From an uncultured Faecalibacterium sp. (GTDB lineage: Bacteria > Bacillota > Clostridia > Oscillospirales > Ruminococcaceae): a stretch of 35,593 bases of DNA. The DNA is taken from assembly GCA_900772565.1 (NCBI GenBank), contig CAAHET010000105.1, positions 1 through 35,593 of the forward strand. The letters are read 5' to 3'. The notes below the pieces were generated by a model. That model saw nothing but the letters and a program-made list of their open reading frames with translations. It was not told where the DNA came from and did not search any database. Shown piece by piece: positions 31,057-35,593 of this stretch (its first letter is position 1; every line of letters starts with the position of its first letter). The position numbers and the translations under genes are program-made.

Positions 31057-31509
31057 TTACTTTCCTTCCACGGCGCTGTTGCCCGCCACGTTGGAGGGGC
31101 CAAAGCCGAAGGGCAGCAGCTCGTCCATGCTGCGCTCGATGAAATCCTCCGGGGTCTTTGCCATAATGACGTTCAGCTCCGGCCCGCCAAACTCGAACAG
31201 TGCCTGACGGCACACCCCGCAGGGCGAGGTGATCTGCCGGTTCACTTCACCCCGACGGCTGCCCACCACGGCGATATCCGTAAACGTGGTCACGCCCTTC
31301 GCCACCGCCTTGAACAGGGCGGTGCGCTCGGCGCAGCTGGTGGGGGTAAAGGCGGCGTTCTCCACGTTGCAGCCGGTAAAGATGCGGCCATCCGCAGCGC
31401 GCAGCGCAGCGCCCACCATAAAATCACTGTAAGGCACATAGGCCTTTTCCCGCGCGGCCAGTGCCATGCGGATCAGCTGCTGCTTTTCTTCCATGGTCAA
31501 TTTTGTCAT
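31057..31509 (-). CDS. cdd: Cytidine deaminase
   Basis: A 150-residue enzyme, the size of the tetrameric cytidine deaminases. It converts cytidine and deoxycytidine to uridine and deoxyuridine. The zinc site is complete: C59-A-E61 (E61 is the proton shuttle) and P96-C97-G-V-C100, with substrate residues in FTGCNVENAAF (44-54). The ATG at 31507-31509 follows AAAGGAGG; an upstream frame of eight residues lacks a site. It lies between the nucleoside phosphorylase gene and the nucleoside importer, which fits salvage of imported pyrimidine nucleosides. A hairpin with a T-run separates it from the gene upstream, and no promoter is visible between them, so it depends on read-through. Confidence 0.95.
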   Translation of the reverse strand: MTKLTMEEKQQLIRMALAAREKAYVPYSDFMVGAALRAADGRIFTGCNVENAAFTPTSCAERTALFKAVAKGVTTFTDIAVVGSRRGEVNRQITSPCGVCRQALFEFGGPELNVIMAKTPEDFIERSMDELLPFGFGPSNVAGNSAVEGK

Positions 31510-31532
31510 GCTGTTTCCTCCTTTTACGGGCA

Positions 31533-31570
31533 AAAACAGCGCGGCTGTGCCTTGGGGCGGCAGCCGCGCT
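31533..31570 (-). terminator. Hairpin with T-run between deoD and cdd (partial terminator)
   Basis: AGCGCGGCTG (31538-31547) pairs perfectly with CAGCCGCGCT (31561-31570) around 13 nt, and is followed on the minus strand by GTTTTTG. cdd begins 28 nt later with no promoter in between, so it probably only lowers cdd transcription. Confidence 0.65.
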
Positions 31571-31584
31571 GGAAAATTATGCGA

Positions 31585-32304
31585 TCAGTACTCTGCGCCC
31601 AGAGCGACCTTCATCATATCGGTAAAGCTCTTCTGGCGCTCCTCGGCGGTGGTGATGCCGGGGGCCACAAAGCTGTCCGAGATGGTCAGCAGGCAGGCGG
31701 CGTTCTTGCCCAGCACCTGCGCGTTGGCAAACAGGGCAAAGCTTTCCATCTCCACGCACAGGCAGCCATCCTCGTCCCGCAGCTTTTCCCAGTAGGTGGG
31801 CTTTGCGTCCGAGGGCTGGCGGTAGAACACATCCGAGGAGTGGATGTTGCCCTCGATCAGGGGGATGCCCTGCTTTGCAGCGGAGACACGCAGCTTTTCA
31901 TTCAAAGCTGCGCTGGGCAGGGTGATGTTGCCGGTAAAGCCGCTCTGTACCCGGGCGTAGTTGCTCTCGCTCACAGCGCCGGTAGCCAACACGGTGTCAA
32001 ACAGCTTAGCCTTTTCGGTATAGCTGCCGGCGGAGCCGATGCGAATGATGTTCTCCACACCGTAGAAGCTGAACAGCTCGTAGGAGTAGATGCCGATGGA
32101 GGGCATTCCCATACCGCTGCCCATCACGCTGATGGGACGGCCTTCGTAGGTGCCGGTAAAACCCAGCATCCCGCGCACACCGGTCACCTGCCGGACATCC
32201 TGCAAAAAGGTGTCGGCAATGAACTTGGCACGCAGGGGGTCACCCGGCATAAGGACTGTCTTGGCGAAATCGCCCATTTCTGCGCTGATGTGAGGGGTAG
32301 ACAT
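31585..32304 (-). CDS. deoD: Purine-nucleoside phosphorylase, DeoD type
   Basis: A 239-residue enzyme that splits purine nucleosides with phosphate into base and ribose-1-phosphate. It matches E. coli DeoD from the start (STPHISAEMGDFAKTVLMPGDPLRAK), with H5, the phosphate residues G21 and R25, the nucleoside motif VEMES (184-188), D210 in TISD and R223 in EERQKSF. The ATG at 32302-32304 follows AAAGGAGAG; an ATG eight residues earlier has none. It is the first gene of the salvage cluster, transcribed toward cdd and the importer. No clear promoter is seen in the 70 nt upstream, so it may be read from the M23 gene. Confidence 0.95.
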   Translation of the reverse strand: MSTPHISAEMGDFAKTVLMPGDPLRAKFIADTFLQDVRQVTGVRGMLGFTGTYEGRPISVMGSGMGMPSIGIYSYELFSFYGVENIIRIGSAGSYTEKAKLFDTVLATGAVSESNYARVQSGFTGNITLPSAALNEKLRVSAAKQGIPLIEGNIHSSDVFYRQPSDAKPTYWEKLRDEDGCLCVEMESFALFANAQVLGKNAACLLTISDSFVAPGITTAEERQKSFTDMMKVALGAEY

Positions 32305-32332
32305 AGATGATCTCTCCTTTTTATTCATGATA

Positions 32333-32371
32333 TAGCAGAGGGGCTTTCCCCTGTGGAAAAGCCCTTGCTGC
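32333..32371 (-). terminator. Imperfect hairpin between the M23 gene and deoD
   Basis: GGGCTTT (32341-32347) and AAAGCCC (32358-32364) pair, extended by AGCAG with CTGCT at the outside (32334-32338 with 32367-32371). No T-run follows on the minus strand, so termination may be weak and deoD may share the transcript. Confidence 0.4.
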
Positions 32372-32374
32372 TAT

Positions 32375-34270
32375 TTACCGATATTTGCTGCGGTTGAACA
32401 CGTTCTGCGGTGCGATGTAAGAGCCGTTGCGCCGGATCTCGAAGTGGCAGTGGTTGCCGCTGGAACGTCCGGTGCTGCCCACATAGCCGATGAGCTGCCC
32501 CTGCTTGACCGACTGACCGGCGTGCACCACCAGCGACAGGCAGTGGGCGTACAAGGTGGTGTAGCCGTTGCCGTGGCTGATGATGATGGAGTTGCCGTAG
32601 CCGTTGCCTGCACCGGCGCGGTTATAGCCGGCCTTGGTCACCGTACCGCCTGCCGAAGCATAGATAGGCGTACCGGCGGCGGCGCAGATATCTACGCCCT
32701 TGTGGCTGCCGCCGTACCAGCGGGAGCAGTTCCGATAGCCGGGCACCGGCCAGATAAACTGTCCTCTGCCGGTGATATAGGATGCACCGGAGGACACCTT
32801 TTTGGTGCCCACCGTAACTTTTTCAGTCACAGGCTCCTTGGTCACCACAGTGCTCAAAATCTGCTGGGAAAGCTGATTCCCGTTTGTATCGTACACCCGC
32901 TGTGCCGTCACGGTGCGGATGCCGTTCTCACCCTTCTGGGTAACGCGCTTGGTACCGGAGTTCAGCTCGTTGGACTTGGTAGTCTCAGTGGTGTAGGCGA
33001 TTTCTTCCTCCCAGCTCTCCACCTTGGTGATGCGCACCTCCAGCGTCTCCTCTTCCCGCACCACAGTCAATGCATCGCCGGGCAGGATCTTGGAGTTCTG
33101 GGTCAGGCCGTTTTCCCCGTTAGCAGTAAAGCCGGTGTTCATATCGCACAGTTCCTTCACGGTCAGGCCATTTTTCTGGGCGATAGCCCAAATGGTGTCG
33201 CCACTTTGCACTGTGTAAGTCTTTTGTGCCTGCTGCACACCGGAAAGCAGCTGCTCCACCTCGGCTTCCTTCTGAAAGCTCTCGGTGAAGTAGATGCCGT
33301 TTTCCAGCGTGACATCCTTGTTGAAGCCCACAGTGGTGTTAGGGTCGTCCGGGTTCTCATAGGGCTCCAGCAGGCTGCTGATGTAGCTTTGCAGACTGGT
33401 GCCATCCTCGCATACGGCCGTAAGCTCGCCGTCCAGATACAAAGCCGTGCCCTCGCTGATCTGGTCGCCGGAATTTTTAAGGATGGCGTCAGCCACGTCA
33501 TTTTCGTCCATCACATCGTGGGCAACGGTCACGGAATAAGTAGGTTCCACGGTAAAGCGTGCCTGCTCCGTACCGGAATAATTAATACGCTGCTGCACAG
33601 CTTCCAGCGCAGAATTGAACACCTCTTCGTTGGCCACATAGCCCACAGTCTTGTTGTCCACCTGCACCTCCAAGGCGTAGGGCTGGCGGATGGTGGTCTG
33701 GAACACCGTCAGCATAACAGCCAGCGCTGCCATGGGCAGCACATACATAGCCATACGGGGCACAAGACGGATGTTCTCGGCTACGCCCTCGGCAAAAAAG
33801 CGTCCGCTTGCGCACAATGCAGCACCAAAGCCATTTTCCTTACGCACCCGATGTGCATGGCGCAGCAGTGCAGCAGTGCCCCGCAGGGCAATCACCACCG
33901 GACCAAACAGATCATGCAGCAGCTGTGCTGCACCAGGAAAGGCCATCGATGCGATATTTTTGAGCAAATCTCTGCCCATCTTCAGCAGACGCCGCAGTCC
34001 GTGCTGCAAACGACGGCCTGTGCGGATGACCGCATACTCGGCGGAAAAGCCAATGGCATACAGCGTCTCGCCCACCATGGGCGCTATGGCATTGTGCAGC
34101 AGCTTATGCCACAGTTTTTCCCAGCGGTGCTGGCGCTTGCGGCGTATCCTATGCCGCCGCAGCACCCCCCGGCACTGGAGCTGCGCCCACAGCGAACGCA
34201 GCTTCTGGCGGCGGGACTGCCGTACCGGCTGCGCAGCAGGCTGCTGCTCCTTTGTTTTATCTTCAGTCAA
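32375..34270 (-). CDS. Membrane-anchored LysM-G5-M23 peptidoglycan metallopeptidase
   Basis: A 631-residue cell-wall enzyme. Residues 1-170 are a very basic, cytoplasmic-looking region with several amphipathic helices, much longer than usual. One membrane helix lies at about 172-192. Outside follow a helical region (195-345), a LysM domain (350-404, TVQSGDTIWAIAQKNGL), a G5 domain (410-490) and an M23 (LytM-type) peptidase domain (about 505-625). The catalytic set is complete: zinc ligands H523, D527 and H609, with H576 and H607. It should cut peptide bonds in peptidoglycan during growth or separation. The start is a TTG at 34268-34270, nine nt after AGGAAGGAG. It has its own promoter and leader hairpin. 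Confidence 0.9.
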   Translation of the reverse strand: MTEDKTKEQQPAAQPVRQSRRQKLRSLWAQLQCRGVLRRHRIRRKRQHRWEKLWHKLLHNAIAPMVGETLYAIGFSAEYAVIRTGRRLQHGLRRLLKMGRDLLKNIASMAFPGAAQLLHDLFGPVVIALRGTAALLRHAHRVRKENGFGAALCASGRFFAEGVAENIRLVPRMAMYVLPMAALAVMLTVFQTTIRQPYALEVQVDNKTVGYVANEEVFNSALEAVQQRINYSGTEQARFTVEPTYSVTVAHDVMDENDVADAILKNSGDQISEGTALYLDGELTAVCEDGTSLQSYISSLLEPYENPDDPNTTVGFNKDVTLENGIYFTESFQKEAEVEQLLSGVQQAQKTYTVQSGDTIWAIAQKNGLTVKELCDMNTGFTANGENGLTQNSKILPGDALTVVREEETLEVRITKVESWEEEIAYTTETTKSNELNSGTKRVTQKGENGIRTVTAQRVYDTNGNQLSQQILSTVVTKEPVTEKVTVGTKKVSSGASYITGRGQFIWPVPGYRNCSRWYGGSHKGVDICAAAGTPIYASAGGTVTKAGYNRAGAGNGYGNSIIISHGNGYTTLYAHCLSLVVHAGQSVKQGQLIGYVGSTGRSSGNHCHFEIRRNGSYIAPQNVFNRSKYR

Positions 34271-34345
34271 CGGGATTTTCTCCTTCCTGCGCCGCTGCAG
34301 GGCATTTTTTCGGCCCGGAACACAGCAGCTAGATGGTGTACGTTC

Positions 34346-34368
34346 CCCTGTTCAAAAAACCAACAGGG
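34346..34368 (-). other. Leader hairpin of the M23 gene
   Basis: CCCTGTT (34346-34352) and AACAGGG (34362-34368) pair around 9 nt, within the roughly 115-nt leader between the promoter and the TTG start. On the minus strand no T-run follows it. Confidence 0.45.
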
Positions 34369-34394
34369 CCTGCACACAATACGCTCTCTTTTTT

Positions 34395-34422
34395 ATTATA
34401 CACTTTGCATGGTTTGAAACAA
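34395..34422 (-). promoter_or_regulatory. Promoter of the M23 peptidase gene
   Basis: On the minus strand TTGTTT (34417-34422), 16 nt, then a consensus TATAAT (34395-34400). Confidence 0.7.
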
Positions 34423-34460
34423 GCGCTTACATAAAATTTGGCTACTTTTTCACGCAGTTT

Positions 34461-35372
34461 TCACGAAAAAAGTGCTTCCATATCCGGCGGCAGCGGGCTT
34501 TCCACCGTGACCGTGCGCAGCTGCAAGGGCATTTCCACCCGGATGCCGTCCGGCAGCGGGGTGTACACAGGCACCGCAAAGCTTTGTTTGGCGCAGTGCA
34601 GCGCCTGCCGGCCAATGCGCTCCCGGCTGCCGCCGTAAAGGTCGTCCCCGGCAAGCGGATGGCCGATGGACGCAAAATGCACCCGAATCTGGTGGGTGCG
34701 GCCGGTCACCGGCACGCAGGCTGCAAGACTAAGGCCCTTTTCTTCCTTTATAATAGTATACTCGGTACGGCTGGGCTTGCCCTCGGGGGTAACGCAGCGC
34801 CCGATGATGCTGTCGCCCCGGCGGCCGATGGGTGCATCGATAGCCCCTTCCCCCAGCGGCAGTGAACCCTGCGCGATGGCATAGTACAGCTTTTCAACCC
34901 CGCCCGCCAATAGCGGCGCGGCGTAGGCGTTTTTCGCCGCCAACACAAGGCCGCTGGTGTCCTTATCGATGCGGTTCACCGGGCGGAACACCGGGCTGTG
35001 GCCGTGGGCGGCCGCCCACGCCGCATAGCTGTTGGCCAGCGTGCCACCGGGGTAGTTCAAGGTGGGGTGCACTGCCAGCTGCGGCGGCTTTTCTAGCACC
35101 ACGGCAAAAGCATCCTCGTAGACCACATTGACCGGGATCTCCGGCTGCGGTGTCACACCGTCCCCTTCCGGCGGCAGCGCAAAGGAAAGCACCTGCCTGG
35201 GGAAGATGCGCCGGTTTGCCAGCACAGGCACGCCGTCCGCAAAAAAGCCGCCGCCACGGAACTTGACCGCCCGGGCAAGGTCGTTGGAGACGGCACACTG
35301 GCGCAGAAAGCTGCGCACCAGCACCCCATCGTGGGTGGTAGCCGTATCCGGCACGGCAAAATACAGCTGCAT
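34461..35372 (-). CDS. RluA-family RNA pseudouridine synthase
   Basis: A 303-residue pseudouridine synthase that changes uridines in ribosomal or transfer RNA. Residues 1-70 form a small S4-like RNA-binding part (LARAVKFRGGGFFADGVPV…). The catalytic domain follows, with the active aspartate D136 in NRIDKDTSGLVL; the usual first residue of this motif is His. Later motifs are PSRTEYTI and GRTHQIRVHFASIGHPLAGDDLYG, all typical of RluA. The ATG at 35370-35372 follows GGGAGG. It is divergent from the RNase P RNA gene, about 100 nt away. I see no strong terminator after it. The target uridine cannot be told from sequence. Confidence 0.92.
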   Translation of the reverse strand: MQLYFAVPDTATTHDGVLVRSFLRQCAVSNDLARAVKFRGGGFFADGVPVLANRRIFPRQVLSFALPPEGDGVTPQPEIPVNVVYEDAFAVVLEKPPQLAVHPTLNYPGGTLANSYAAWAAAHGHSPVFRPVNRIDKDTSGLVLAAKNAYAAPLLAGGVEKLYYAIAQGSLPLGEGAIDAPIGRRGDSIIGRCVTPEGKPSRTEYTIIKEEKGLSLAACVPVTGRTHQIRVHFASIGHPLAGDDLYGGSRERIGRQALHCAKQSFAVPVYTPLPDGIRVEMPLQLRTVTVESPLPPDMEALFS

Positions 35373-35438
35373 GACCTACCCCTCCCCCTGCAAAATTTAC
35401 AAAAACACAAATGATATTATAACAAAAATCCGTTTCAC

Positions 35439-35467
35439 TTGCAAATCTTACTTTTTTATGGTATCAT
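35439..35467 (+). promoter_or_regulatory. Promoter of the RNase P RNA gene
   Basis: TTGCAA (35439-35444), 17 nt, then TATCAT (35462-35467) with an extended TGG in front. Transcription is predicted to start near 35475. Confidence 0.7.
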
Positions 35468-35474
35468 GAGGAAC

Positions 35475-35593
35475 GGAAAACGAGTGGAACATACGGCGGC
35501 GGGGCGGCTTTGACCGCTCTGAGGAAAGTCCGGGCCTCACAGAGCACGGTAACTGCTAACGGCAGCCGAGGGTGACCTTAGGGAAAGTGCAAC
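35475..35593 (+). ncRNA. rnpB: RNase P RNA, 5' part (runs out of the window)
   Basis: The conserved 5' half of the P4 core, GAGGAAAGTCCGGGC, is at 35521-35535. It is followed by a CAGAGCACGGTAACTGCTAACGG-type stem region and AGGGAAAGTGCAAC at 35580-35593, which matches the usual AGGGAAAGTGCCAC of bacterial RNase P RNA. This RNA is the catalytic part of the enzyme that trims tRNA 5' ends. Only about the first 120 nt are inside the window. The 5' end is estimated from the promoter. Confidence 0.9.

Noticed and set aside
32444..34417. 657-codon plus-strand frame opposite the M23 gene
   Set aside because: It is antisense to a protein with complete LysM, G5 and M23 motifs and has no ribosome site.
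34423..34460. Possible terminator after the pseudouridine synthase gene
   Set aside because: Only weak A/T pairing is seen and there is no GC stem, so no terminator is called.
1..35593. CRISPR arrays, insertion sequences, phage genes, tRNA or rRNA genes
   Set aside because: I saw no regularly spaced direct repeats, transposase, integrase or phage motifs, and no cloverleaf or rRNA sequence. The only structural RNA recognised is RNase P RNA at the end.

Overview
The window is a 35.6-kb piece of a GC-rich, low-GC-phylum (Firmicutes-type) chromosome. I infer a Faecalibacterium/Gemmiger-like member of the Oscillospiraceae. The grounds are AGGAGG-type ribosome sites, TTGACA/TATAAT promoters, lipoproteins with SRRNFL signals and CpsBCD-type tyrosine phosphoregulation. 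Short 'CCCTCTCAG...CTGAGAGGG' palindromic repeats also fit, as I recall them being common in that group. The genus is inference; no marker gene here proves it. I see no phage, transposase, CRISPR array or tRNA. The window ends inside the RNase P RNA gene.

Layout. 1-171: tail of an unidentified gene. 225-3611 (minus): two Na+/phosphate cotransporter-family proteins, one with and one without a PhoU-like tail, flanking a 38-residue small gene. 3724-8496 (plus): a MarR regulator with a palindromic operator and a heterodimeric ABC exporter pair with one degenerate ATP site. 8498-8620: a palindromic repeat. 8634-11774: a LysR regulator divergent from a secreted FMN/FAD reductase whose fumarate-type catalytic residues are missing. 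11978-15700 (plus): a MoxR ATPase, a VWA protein and an unrecognised 252-residue protein. 15986-21892 (minus): a peptide ABC importer, dppBCDF plus a binding protein with its own promoter. 22433-25556 (minus): a CpsC/CpsD/CpsB tyrosine-phosphoregulation module and an orphan low-complexity membrane protein, with no polysaccharide synthesis genes. 25793-32304 (minus): a nucleoside uptake and salvage cluster (purine nucleoside phosphorylase, cytidine deaminase, BMP-type lipoprotein, ATPase, two permeases). 32375-34270 (minus): a LysM-G5-M23 cell-wall hydrolase. 34461-35372 (minus): an RluA-type pseudouridine synthase. 35475 to the end (plus): RNase P RNA.

How it fits together. Most of the window is import, export and envelope biology of a host-associated anaerobe: phosphate, peptides and nucleosides come in, the MarR-controlled exporter sends something out, and a flavoprotein reductase probably disposes of electrons on a small organic acceptor outside the cell. 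Nearly every operon carries a readable sigma-A promoter with 16-18 nt spacing, and several have hairpins in the leader or between genes that could set unequal gene dosage. The least explained parts are the reductase's substrate, the MoxR/VWA pair with its neighbour, and the orphan Cps module with its altered P-loop.
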